Source of the DNA: Rhodospirillaceae bacterium
Lineage (GTDB): Bacteria; Pseudomonadota; Alphaproteobacteria; Rhodospirillales; Magnetovibrionaceae
NCBI GenBank assembly: GCA_029881835.1
Contig: JAOULV010000023.1
Span: 1-10,945, forward strand
DNA length: 10,945 bases
Reading direction: 5' to 3'
Each line of letters begins with the position of its first letter. Position 1 is the stretch's first letter. Position numbers and translations under genes: made by a program. The notes beneath the pieces are model-generated. The model was not told the origin of the DNA. It worked only from the letters and a program-made list of their open reading frames with translations, and did not search any database. Positions 1 to 7,143 of the stretch are shown here, in pieces.

Positions 1-1033
1 GGGTGTAATAGCGCGATGTGGTGATTTTAATTGCGCCATATCCGGTTAACGGCTGGATGGTCTGCACCGAACCTTTACCAAACGATTTTGTTCCTAAAAG
101 TATAGCCCGGCCATGATCCTGAAGCGCGCCCGCAACAATTTCCGAAGCAGAGGCAGACCCGCCATTAATCATCACAACGATTGGAATACCGCCCGAAAGG
201 TCGCCTTTTTTCGCCTGAAAACGCTGGCTTTCTTCGGGTTTTTTCTTTGAACGAATGGAAACGATTTCCCCGCTGTCTAAAAATGCATCGGAAATTGATA
301 CCGCCTGATCAAGCAGACCGCCCGGATTTGAGCGAAGATCAATAACCAGCCCACGCAATTTTCCCTTGCCTGGTTTTTTATCAAACTTTTCAAACGCTTT
401 TTCCAGCCCGGCCATTGCTTGGGCGTTAAATTGCGTTATGCGAACATAACCAATGTCATCAACCACACTTGAACGAACGGTTCTTATTTTTATAACCGCG
501 CGGGTTATTGTTACATCAAACGGGTCGCTACCTTCGCGCAGTACGGTTAGTTTAATATCGGTTCCTACCTTGCCGCGCATTTTATCAACCGCTTCGTTCA
601 AAGTAAGGCCGATAACGGGTTCGCCATCAAGATGTGTAAAAAAATCACCCGGCTTAATGCCGGCCTTGAACGCGGGCGTGTCATCAATCGGTGATATAAC
701 TTTTATCAAGCCGTTTTCCATGGTGACCTCAATCCCTAGGCCACCGAATTCGCCTTTATTGTGAACCTGCATTTCAGAAAATGTTTTTTCATCCAAATAG
801 CTGGAATGTGGATCAAGCGAATTAATCATGCCGGAAATAGCTGATTCGATAAGTTTTTGATCTTCGGTATCGTCAACATATTCCGAACGCACACGTTCAA
901 ACACTTCACCAAACAGGTTTAACAGGTCATAAGTTTTTTGATTATCGTCCGGGGCCGCATATCCATTATTTGAAATTGCAAAAAATGATACAAAAGAGCC
1001 AATCAGGGCAATTTTTAGTTTTTTATTTTTCAT
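1..1033 (-). CDS. ctpA: S41 family C-terminal processing peptidase CtpA, 3' end cut by window edge
   Basis: Periplasmic serine protease that trims or degrades proteins from their C-terminus using a Ser/Lys dyad. Only the first 344 codons are inside the window; the C-terminal part (roughly 90-110 residues in the family) is missing. A Lys-rich N-terminus followed by a hydrophobic stretch gives a signal peptide, with likely cleavage after GYA at residue 26. A PDZ domain starts near residue 94 (GEFGGLGIEV) and runs to about 170. The protease core contains RSNPGGLLDQAV, then GGSASASEIVAGAL with catalytic Ser295, then GTKSFGKGSVQ with catalytic Lys320. The 25-residue Ser-Lys spacing matches the family (E. 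coli Prc S430/K455). The ATG overlaps the stop of the upstream EnvC-like gene (ATGA), so the two are probably translationally coupled; AAAGGA lies upstream inside that gene. Family assignment is secure; the substrate cannot be told from sequence. Confidence 0.95.
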   Translation of the reverse strand, partial: MKNKKLKIALIGSFVSFFAISNNGYAAPDDNQKTYDLLNLFGEVFERVRSEYVDDTEDQKLIESAISGMINSLDPHSSYLDEKTFSEMQVHNKGEFGGLGIEVTMENGLIKVISPIDDTPAFKAGIKPGDFFTHLDGEPVIGLTLNEAVDKMRGKVGTDIKLTVLREGSDPFDVTITRAVIKIRTVRSSVVDDIGYVRITQFNAQAMAGLEKAFEKFDKKPGKGKLRGLVIDLRSNPGGLLDQAVSISDAFLDSGEIVSIRSKKKPEESQRFQAKKGDLSGGIPIVVMINGGSASASEIVAGALQDHGRAILLGTKSFGKGSVQTIQPLTGYGAIKITTSRYYT

Positions 1034-2370
1034 CCTTGTTTATTTCCTTTGCGTTCTGCCAACCATGGTAATGGATTGACCGGTTCATTATTGCGACGAA
1101 ATTCAACGTATAAAACTGGCTGTTCACCGGCTTCGTTCATAACCCCGACCGGTTCACCGGCCAGCACGGAATTACCCAAAACAGCATCAATCCGCCCCAG
1201 TCCCGCAAGAAGGCTATGATATCCTTCGCCGTGATCTATTATCAATAGCTGGCCATATCCACGAAATGGCCCGGAAAACACCACCCTACCATCAAATGGC
1301 GATATTATCTGTGCGCTGGTTCTGGTTTCTATGGATATGCCCTTGCGGGTTATGCCATTTCCCAGATCCTGCCCGTATAGCCCAACCAGCCGTCCAACCG
1401 CCGGAAACGGCAGTTGCCCGCGGGCCTTTGAGATTGAGCTAATAAACTGGCCTTGGTCGCCCGGCTGTTCGGATACGCCCGGGGCACTATAAATTTTTTG
1501 CACGCTGGTTGATGTGCCTACACCTTCACCACCAGACTCTTCGCCACCACCGGGTTCTTGTTTTGTCTGGTTTGCAAAAGCGGCGCGCGATTGTTCAATT
1601 TTAGCCATCAATTCGCGCAGTGTACTTGCTTTTTTAGAAAGCTCACGCATTTGCGATGCGGCGGCGCGGCTTTTGGAAATTGTTTCTGCCCTGAGGGCAA
1701 TTTTATTTTTGATTATTGCCTCAAGGGATTTTTGTTCATCTTGCAATGCACGCGACGCAGTTAGCAAAACCGCTTTTCTTTCTTCTACCTGGGCACGGGC
1801 TATGCTTATTCCATCCAATTCATCGCGCAATGATTGGGCGCTGTTTTCCAGTTGTGGAACTGCCGAGCGCAACAAAATAGCACTGCGAACCATGTCTTCC
1901 GGTGCCATCGGTTGCACGACAAGTGCTTCCGTCGGGATGCGCGACATTCTGGTCAACGCCATCAGCACGCCGGAAAATTGATTGGCCCTATCGGCCAAAC
2001 GGTCTTCTTTTATTTTTGCATTGCGCCTAAGGTCGGAAAGCTGGGATTCAATTTCAAAAACTTTTTCTTCATGGTCTTGCACCCGCTTTGCCGCCGCCAC
2101 CATGATGATATTTAGCTTGTCAACCTCGGCCTTCAGCTTTGATGCCGCAGATTTTAACTTTTCACTTTCAAGTTTTTTTCTTGCGAGATTTTTTTCAACG
2201 CTTTCAAGCGATTGTTCAGCATTGTTAGTTGATTGTGATTGCGCTACGCCGTAATAAGGGGTCACACTTATGACAATTGCTAATACAGGCGCAATAATAA
2301 TTGGCACGATAAACTTACCAATTTTATTATTACCTGAAAAATTACTGGTGAAATAAATTGGCGGCCGCAT
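1030..2370 (-). CDS. envC: EnvC-like murein hydrolase activator (degenerate LytM/M23 domain)
   Basis: Likely a periplasmic or membrane-anchored activator of peptidoglycan amidases in cell separation, inferred from the EnvC family. Using the ATG at 2370 (446 residues): a hydrophobic export segment at about 20-36 (FIVPIIIAPVLAIVISV), a long coiled coil at about 50-265, a Gly/Glu linker at about 274-285, and a LytM-like domain at about 320-436. The zinc ligands of active M23 enzymes are lost: HxxxD reads RKGIS (342-346) and HxH reads LYVEF (420-424), as in E. coli EnvC, so it is probably non-catalytic. The end VNPLPWL is typical of alphaproteobacterial members. The frame stays open to a TTG at 2397 inside gpmI. 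I prefer ATG 2370 because AAGGGG lies 10 bases upstream and the gene then starts just after the gpmI stop. The stop overlaps the ctpA start. Confidence 0.88.
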   Translation of the reverse strand: MRPPIYFTSNFSGNNKIGKFIVPIIIAPVLAIVISVTPYYGVAQSQSTNNAEQSLESVEKNLARKKLESEKLKSAASKLKAEVDKLNIIMVAAAKRVQDHEEKVFEIESQLSDLRRNAKIKEDRLADRANQFSGVLMALTRMSRIPTEALVVQPMAPEDMVRSAILLRSAVPQLENSAQSLRDELDGISIARAQVEERKAVLLTASRALQDEQKSLEAIIKNKIALRAETISKSRAAASQMRELSKKASTLRELMAKIEQSRAAFANQTKQEPGGGEESGGEGVGTSTSVQKIYSAPGVSEQPGDQGQFISSISKARGQLPFPAVGRLVGLYGQDLGNGITRKGISIETRTSAQIISPFDGRVVFSGPFRGYGQLLIIDHGEGYHSLLAGLGRIDAVLGNSVLAGEPVGVMNEAGEQPVLYVEFRRNNEPVNPLPWLAERKGNKQG

Positions 2371-2377
2371 TAAACGC

Positions 2378-3949
2378 CTACCCCTTTTTTTCAACAATTA
2401 GCGAATGTCCGCTCATGGCATCGGGTACAGCCATGCCCAGAAGCTGCAGTATTGTGGGCGCAACATCTATCAATCCGCCGTTATTTAAATTATCAACCCA
2501 ATCTGGCGCACCGACAAGTATGGCCGGAACCTTGTTAAGGGTATGGGCAGTATGGGGTTGCCCGGCATGACACATTTTTTCACAGTTACCATGATCGGCG
2601 GTAATTAACATTGTTCCGCCTGCGGCAATGACCGATTTTTCAAGCTTCGCTATACATTGGTCCAGGGTTTCCACCGCTTTTACCGCGGCATCCATTACAC
2701 CGGTGTGGCCAACCATGTCGCCGTTGGCATAATTTACAATTATAAAATCATATTCAGCCGAATCAATTGCCGCCACCAATTTATCGGTAACTTCAAAAGC
2801 CGACATTTCTGGTTTTTGATCGTAAGTGGCAACATTGGGCGATGGAACCAAAATGCGCTTTTCCCCCTTCAGCGGGATTTCGCGCCCGCCATTAAAAAAG
2901 AATGTTACGTGCGCATATTTTTCGGTTTCGGCGACATGCAGCTGTTTCATTCCGGCATTTGCGACCACTTCGGGCAAAATATCATTTAATTCAATTGGCT
3001 GGAAAAGTGATGAAAAGAATTTTTTTGTATTGTCGGAATAATCAACCATCCCCAACAAAGAAGCAAAGTTGATGGTTTTGCTTCTTTCAAATTCTGAAAA
3101 ATCCGGATCTGCCAGCGCGTCTAAAATTTCGCGCGCGCGGTCAGAGCGAAAATTCGCCATCAGCAAACCATCGCCGTCTTTCATGCCGGAAAACCCGTCT
3201 ATGGATGTTGGTTCAATAAATTCATCCGTAATGTTTTGCGCATACGCCGCTTTGATAGCATCAACCGGTTTTTGCGCGCTTTCGCCAGCGCCAGCGACAA
3301 GCATTTCGTATGCTTTTTTAACCCGGTCCCAGCGCTTATCCCTATCCATCGCCCAATAGCGACCGCAAATTGTAGCGATTGATACATCTTTTAGACGCCT
3401 GCATTCGACCTCAAAACGCTTTATATAATCTGCCGCACTTTTTGGCGGGGTGTCACGGCCGTCAAGGAATGCGTGAACCATGACCTTTATTCCACTAGCA
3501 GATATTATGGCGGCAAGATTTCGCATATGCCAGTGATGGGAATGAACCCCACCCGGCGAAAGCAGGCCCATAAGATGGCACGTGCCACCCGATTTTTTTA
3601 ATTTTTCGATGAAAGTTATAAGTTCATCATTTTCATCAAGCGAGCCATCATGAATTGCCGCATCGATACGCGGTAGATCTTGCATAATTACCCGCCCGGC
3701 ACCCAACGTCATGTGGCCGACCTCGGAATTGCCCATCTGCCCATCGGGCAAGCCAACATCAAGGGCCGATGCCTTGAGCTTGGACTTCGGGCAGGTGGAA
3801 TAAATTCTATCCCAATTGGGCGTGTTGGCGGCCTTGACCGCATTGCATGTGGTCTCGGTCCGTTCACCCCAGCCGTCAAGAATGCAAAGCACGACCGGCT
3901 TTGGTGACGAGTGCGGTTTTTTAGACGATGGTGTAGTGTTTTTACTCAT
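2378..3949 (-). CDS. gpmI: 2,3-bisphosphoglycerate-independent phosphoglycerate mutase
   Basis: Cytoplasmic glycolytic/gluconeogenic enzyme that interconverts 3- and 2-phosphoglycerate through a phosphoserine intermediate with two Mn ions. At 523 residues it has the usual family length. Metal-binding Asp25 lies in LDGWG. Catalytic Ser75 lies in GLPDGQMGNSEVGHM. Further conserved blocks are HSHHWHM (136-142), LDGRDTPP (162-169), RSDRARE (268-274), NGDMVGHTG (409-417, with D411 and H415) and TADHGNCE (450-457, with D452 and H453). All expected alkaline-phosphatase-superfamily ligands appear intact. A Ser/Lys-rich leader of about 17 residues precedes the domain. The ATG start has only a weak ribosome binding site; it is chosen because it follows a 142-base intergenic gap and no better start is seen. 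It is followed within 8 bases by the EnvC-like gene, so the two are probably co-transcribed. Confidence 0.97.
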   Translation of the reverse strand: MSKNTTPSSKKPHSSPKPVVLCILDGWGERTETTCNAVKAANTPNWDRIYSTCPKSKLKASALDVGLPDGQMGNSEVGHMTLGAGRVIMQDLPRIDAAIHDGSLDENDELITFIEKLKKSGGTCHLMGLLSPGGVHSHHWHMRNLAAIISASGIKVMVHAFLDGRDTPPKSAADYIKRFEVECRRLKDVSIATICGRYWAMDRDKRWDRVKKAYEMLVAGAGESAQKPVDAIKAAYAQNITDEFIEPTSIDGFSGMKDGDGLLMANFRSDRAREILDALADPDFSEFERSKTINFASLLGMVDYSDNTKKFFSSLFQPIELNDILPEVVANAGMKQLHVAETEKYAHVTFFFNGGREIPLKGEKRILVPSPNVATYDQKPEMSAFEVTDKLVAAIDSAEYDFIIVNYANGDMVGHTGVMDAAVKAVETLDQCIAKLEKSVIAAGGTMLITADHGNCEKMCHAGQPHTAHTLNKVPAILVGAPDWVDNLNNGGLIDVAPTILQLLGMAVPDAMSGHSLIVEKKG

Positions 3950-4034
3950 ATACTTAATATAGCCTGTTGCCGGGGTTTGGCATCACCGCTTTTGCTATTT
4001 TTCTTCCATTTTTCCCGGCTTTTTCCGATTCGCA

Positions 4035-4062
4035 AGACTATTAACTACCATAAATATGTCAA
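4035..4062 (-). promoter_or_regulatory. Candidate sigma70-type promoter for gpmI
   Basis: In the 142-base gap between rlmH and gpmI, the minus strand carries a perfect TTGACA (4057-4062) followed after 16 bases by TAGTCT (4035-4040), a poor -10 element. A start near 4028 would give a leader of about 80 bases for gpmI. The -35 is convincing and the -10 is weak, so this is a candidate only. The 7-bp inverted repeat AATTTAC/GTAAATT (4061-4067 and 4078-4084) overlaps the edge of the -35 and could be an operator or chance AT-rich symmetry. Confidence 0.4.
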
Positions 4063-4091
4063 TTTACCGATTAATGCGTAAATTTTAAACG

Positions 4092-4550
4092 CTAATCCCG
4101 GTGGTAGGGGTGGCCGGAAAGTATGGTTTCGGCCCGGTAAAGTTGTTCGGCCATCATGGCGCGAACCATCATATGTGGCCAGGTCATGGCACCGAAGGAT
4201 ATGACCATGTGGGCTTTTTTGCGCACACTTTCATCTAACCCATCGGCCCCGCCAATTAAAAAAATGGTTTCACGCACGCCTTCGTCTTTCCATTCGCCCA
4301 ACCGGGTCGCAAGTTCACGGCTGGTTATTGATTTTCCGCGCTCATCAAGGGCAATTATTTTTGCCCCAGAAGGAATTGCCGCTAAAAGCAATTCACCCTC
4401 GCGGGTTTTTAGTTCAGACGGCGAAAGATTACGCTTTTCTTCCAGTTCGATTATTTGCAAAGGCGGCCTGATGCGAGCGGAATAAGTGTTCAATAAATCG
4501 CGCTCAGCTGAGGGGCGCATTTTGCCAATTGCAGCGATCAAATATTGCAA
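4092..4550 (-). CDS. rlmH: 23S rRNA (pseudouridine1915-N3)-methyltransferase RlmH
   Basis: SPOUT-class enzyme that uses S-adenosylmethionine to methylate pseudouridine 1915 in helix 69 of 23S rRNA on assembled 70S ribosomes. Length is 152 residues (E. coli 155). The N-terminus MQYLIAAIGKM aligns with the family start. The SAM-binding knot is visible as FLIGGADGL (97-105), SFGAMTWPHMMVR (118-130) and the invariant C-terminus GHPYHRD. The start is TTG: the next in-frame ATG, ten codons in, would remove the first beta strand, and no ATG or GTG lies upstream before a stop. GGGGA lies about 11 bases upstream. The gene follows rsfS after 40 bases, so the two probably form one ribosome-maintenance unit. 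Confidence 0.95.
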   Translation of the reverse strand: MQYLIAAIGKMRPSAERDLLNTYSARIRPPLQIIELEEKRNLSPSELKTREGELLLAAIPSGAKIIALDERGKSITSRELATRLGEWKDEGVRETIFLIGGADGLDESVRKKAHMVISFGAMTWPHMMVRAMMAEQLYRAETILSGHPYHRD

Positions 4551-4590
4551 AGGGTTTTGTTTCCCCGTTCCTTAATTTTGGAAAATAAAT

Positions 4591-5022
4591 TTAAGAATTA
4601 CTGCCGGCGTTAATTTTTTCGACCTTACCGCCCGATCCCCACATTTTTTCAAGGTTATAAAATTCCCTGACCTCGGGGTGGAAAACGTGAACTATTATGT
4701 CACCGCTATCAACCAGCACCCAATCTGAACTGTCCATTCCCTCAACCGCAACTTTTTCCTGACCAACCTTTTTCAAGTTGTCGCGTAAATGTCCGGCAAT
4801 TGCCGCAACTTGGCGCTGTGAGGTGCCGGAAGCGATTACCAGATAATCTGCCATATCGCTTTTGCCGATAAGATCTATAACGACAATGTCCTTGGCCTTG
4901 TCGTCTTCCAGTGAGGTTACTACCTTTTCCAGCAATTTCTTGCCCGTTGGTAGGTTTGTGCTTTGTTGTGAAATAACCTTTTTTCCTTTTTTATCTTTTA
5001 GCGATTGCCATATTGATAACAT
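4591..5022 (-). CDS. rsfS: Ribosome silencing factor RsfS (DUF143)
   Basis: Binds ribosomal protein uL14 on the 50S subunit and blocks subunit joining, damping translation in starvation (family knowledge). The domain runs from about residue 27 (KKLLEKVVTSLEDDKAKDIVVIDL) through DYLVIASGTSQRQV, VEGMDSSDWVLVDSGDIIVHVF and REFYNLEKMWG, all standard for the family. At 143 residues it is longer than E. coli RsfS (105) because of an N-terminal stretch of about 25 residues containing KDKKGKK and a C-terminal stretch of about 12. The ATG at 5022 has no clear Shine-Dalgarno sequence. No alternative ATG or GTG lies in frame before the domain, so the start is moderately certain. Confidence 0.94.
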   Translation of the reverse strand: MLSIWQSLKDKKGKKVISQQSTNLPTGKKLLEKVVTSLEDDKAKDIVVIDLIGKSDMADYLVIASGTSQRQVAAIAGHLRDNLKKVGQEKVAVEGMDSSDWVLVDSGDIIVHVFHPEVREFYNLEKMWGSGGKVEKINAGSNS

Positions 5023-5095
5023 GGCAGCAATTAAAATTAGGCTAATATCGCCCGTTTACCAATATTTTTTCCTACATTTTCATTGTTATTCATTA

Positions 5096-5109
5096 TTAAT
5101 AATTATTAA
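5096..5109. repeat. 14-bp perfect AT-only palindrome upstream of rsfS
   Basis: TTAATAATTATTAA is self-complementary over all 14 bases. It lies in the 100-base gap between the nadD stop and the rsfS start (5023-5122), which otherwise holds AT-rich sequence and no clear terminator or promoter. It could be a regulator-binding site or promoter element for rsfS. A pure AT palindrome in an AT-rich gap may also arise by chance. It is too weak, and lacks the following T-tract, for an intrinsic terminator. Confidence 0.35.
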
Positions 5110-5122
5110 CCGATGAAAAAGT

Positions 5123-5713
5123 TTATGTCCTGCCGGGTTGCGTTTGGCGGATTTTAGTTGCCGATTGCAGATTAAGCGGGGCTTGTAACATGACCCAAGC
5201 CGGTGCGCGATGGCCAGCCAACCTAGGGGCGTCATTGTGATCTATTCGCGCGCGGGCAAACCGTCGTGTCGCGCGACCGTTTAATGCCCTGAGCGAATAT
5301 GGTGCACGGGGGAAAACCGCTATTGGAACCGACCTAAATATTTTTTGCCAGCCCTGCCATTTTGGAATCTGGCGCAGATTATCGGCCCCCATTACCCAGA
5401 CAAACGAAATATCCGGGTACGTTTTTTTTAATGCGCTGATTGTATCAAGCGAATAAACCGTTCCGGATTTCTTTTCAAAATCGGAAACTTTTATTCGCCC
5501 GTCACGCGCGGCAATAACCGATGCCTGCTCAAAGCGCGCGGCAAAAGGTGCTATTTCGCTGGCGGGTTTCAGCGGATTTTGTGGTGATACCAACCACCAC
5601 AATTCATCTAGTTCTAACTGGTCAAGCGCCAATTGCGACACATGCAGGTGACCATCGTGGGCCGGATTAAAAGAGCCGCCTAAAATGCCAACGCGAAGAT
5701 TGCGTGCCGTCAT
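5123..5713 (-). CDS. nadD: Nicotinate-nucleotide adenylyltransferase
   Basis: Transfers AMP from ATP to nicotinate mononucleotide to give deamido-NAD in NAD synthesis; cytoplasmic. At 196 residues it is slightly short for the family. The nucleotidyltransferase signature is complete: GGSFNPAHDGH (12-22) with the two His of the HxGH motif. WWLVSPQNPLK (39-49), FVWVMGADNL (104-113) and the C-terminal SATKIR (184-189), corresponding to the ISSTxIR motif, are also present. The protein stops seven residues after SATKIR, so the usual short C-terminal helix is reduced. The ATG overlaps the proA stop (ATGA, 5710-5713), suggesting translational coupling with proA, an arrangement common in this gene block. 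Confidence 0.96.
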   Translation of the reverse strand: MTARNLRVGILGGSFNPAHDGHLHVSQLALDQLELDELWWLVSPQNPLKPASEIAPFAARFEQASVIAARDGRIKVSDFEKKSGTVYSLDTISALKKTYPDISFVWVMGADNLRQIPKWQGWQKIFRSVPIAVFPRAPYSLRALNGRATRRFARARIDHNDAPRLAGHRAPAWVMLQAPLNLQSATKIRQTQPGRT

Positions 5714-6975
5714 GGTCTGGTTTGCCCATTTCCAATCACAATATATTTTGTGCTGGTCAATTGTTCGACCCCAACCGGGCCACGGGCATGAAGCTTGCCG
5801 GTGGAAATACCAATTTCCGCACCCATACCAAATTGGGCGCCATCGGCAAACTGGGTAGAAGCATTAATCATAACAATGGCGCTATCAACGTTGTTGCTAA
5901 AATCGGTTATGGCTTTTTCGTCTTCGCTTATTATCGCATCGGTGTGATGAGAGCCGTATTTGCCTATATGTTTTATGGCACCTTCAACCCCATTGACCTG
6001 ACGGACATTTATTATTGCATCAAGATATTCCGTCCCCCAGTCTTTTTCGCTGGCGGGTATGACGCGGGGATCTATTTTTTGTGCCGCTTCATCGCCACGC
6101 ACTTCGCATCCGGCGTCAAGTAAATCTGTAACCAAGGCTTGCATAACCTTGCCATCGGCACTGGCATCCACCAACAGGGTTTCGGTCGCCCCACAAATGC
6201 CGGTTCTGCGCATTTTGGCGTTAAGCACAACTTTGCGCGCCTTTGCGATATCGGCTGCTTTATCAACGTAAGTGTGGCAAATGCCTTCAAGGTGTTTGAA
6301 CAAAGGGACCTTGCTTTCGGCAGTTATGCGTTCAATCAACGATTTTCCGCCACGGGGCACGATAACATCAATGCTGTCGACCATCCTTAGCATTTCACCA
6401 ACCGCGTCACGATCGGTTGTGGGTACGCGCTGGATTGCACCTGCGGGCAAGTTTGCCCCGAGCAACCCATTTACCAAACAATCATGGATTGCCTTGCTCG
6501 AATGCGCGCTGTCGGAACCGCCACGCAAGATACAGGCATTGCCCGCCTTTAGGCACAGCGCACCGGCATCGGCTGTTACGTTGGGGCGCGATTCATAAAT
6601 CACCCCGATAACCCCAAGGGGAACAGAGACGCGCTTTATTTTAAGCCCATTGGGCCTTTCCCATTCGGCCAGAACCCGGCCAACGGGGTCGGGCAGCTTT
6701 GCAATATCTTCCAGGCCCTTGGCCATTGCTTCGATGCGTTCGCCGTCAAGCAACAACCTGTCAATCATCGCTGGGGTCAGGCCTTTTTGCTTTGCCGCTT
6801 CAATGTCTTTTTGATTGGCTGAAATTATGTTGGAGGTTTGTTCACGCAAACATTTCGCCCCCAGAACTAGCGCATTATTGCGCTGATCGGTGGTTGATGT
6901 TCCCAATTGCAAAAGCGCGGTTTTGGCATTTTCGCCAATTTGCTTCATCAGATCTGGTATTGATTGTTTATCCAT
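5710..6975 (-). CDS. proA: Glutamate-5-semialdehyde dehydrogenase (gamma-glutamyl phosphate reductase)
   Basis: Second step of proline synthesis: NADPH-dependent reduction of gamma-glutamyl phosphate, made by ProB, to glutamate semialdehyde. Length 421 residues is standard. The aldehyde-dehydrogenase fold is recognised by PLGVIGVIYESRPNVT (119-134), LKAGNACILRGGSDS (142-156), VIVPRGGKSLI (204-214) and the catalytic block NAKMRRTGICGATETLLVD with nucleophile Cys261. HTDAII and GPVGVEQLTSTKYIV are also typical. The ATG at 6975 is preceded by AAGG. Its proB partner lies upstream but is separated by an opposite-strand gene, so proA needs its own promoter in 6976-7143; only AT-rich -10-like sequence is seen there. 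Confidence 0.97.
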   Translation of the reverse strand: MDKQSIPDLMKQIGENAKTALLQLGTSTTDQRNNALVLGAKCLREQTSNIISANQKDIEAAKQKGLTPAMIDRLLLDGERIEAMAKGLEDIAKLPDPVGRVLAEWERPNGLKIKRVSVPLGVIGVIYESRPNVTADAGALCLKAGNACILRGGSDSAHSSKAIHDCLVNGLLGANLPAGAIQRVPTTDRDAVGEMLRMVDSIDVIVPRGGKSLIERITAESKVPLFKHLEGICHTYVDKAADIAKARKVVLNAKMRRTGICGATETLLVDASADGKVMQALVTDLLDAGCEVRGDEAAQKIDPRVIPASEKDWGTEYLDAIINVRQVNGVEGAIKHIGKYGSHHTDAIISEDEKAITDFSNNVDSAIVMINASTQFADGAQFGMGAEIGISTGKLHARGPVGVEQLTSTKYIVIGNGQTRP

Positions 6976-7108
6976 TGCCTTGAGCCTTATTGTCGCTTGC
7001 GTTTATTTTAAATATACCAAAATAAGGTAGATTCCCACCACCTCTATGAAATATCATATTTTTTTAGCCATTATCACATGCTTAAAATCCACCGAATGTC
7101 CGCTGGCG

Positions 7109-7137
7109 TTGACTTGCGGGCGGTTAAGCGTTAGCCA
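7109..7137 (+). promoter_or_regulatory. Weak candidate promoter for the pentapeptide gene
   Basis: TTGACT (7109-7114) is a good -35-like element. The sequence 17 bases downstream, TAGCCA (7132-7137), is a poor -10. If used, transcription would begin near 7143, at the first ATG (7144), which would favour the second in-frame ATG at 7183 as the real start. The rest of the 6976-7143 gap holds AT-rich sequence that must also carry the divergent proA promoter; nothing stronger stands out. Confidence 0.22.
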
Positions 7138-7143
7138 ATAGCT

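Noticed and set aside
1514..1981. 155-codon open frame on the plus strand, antisense to the envC-like gene
   Set aside because: It lies wholly inside a well-supported gene, encodes a low-complexity Ser/Ala/Cys-rich product with no recognisable domain, and has no ribosome site or conserved context.
2371..2397. Upstream TTG start for the envC-like gene adding MLKKRGRRL
   Set aside because: It overlaps gpmI and has no better ribosome site; the extra basic residues would make an export signal less typical. It cannot be fully excluded.
4061..4084. Inverted repeat after rlmH as a terminator
   Set aside because: The stem is only 7 bp, AT-rich with a 10-base loop, and no T-tract follows on the minus strand.
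7045..7065. TATGA/TCATA hairpin followed by seven T residues on the plus strand, as a terminator
   Set aside because: The stem is 5 bp of mainly A-T pairs and no plus-strand gene lies upstream to be terminated.
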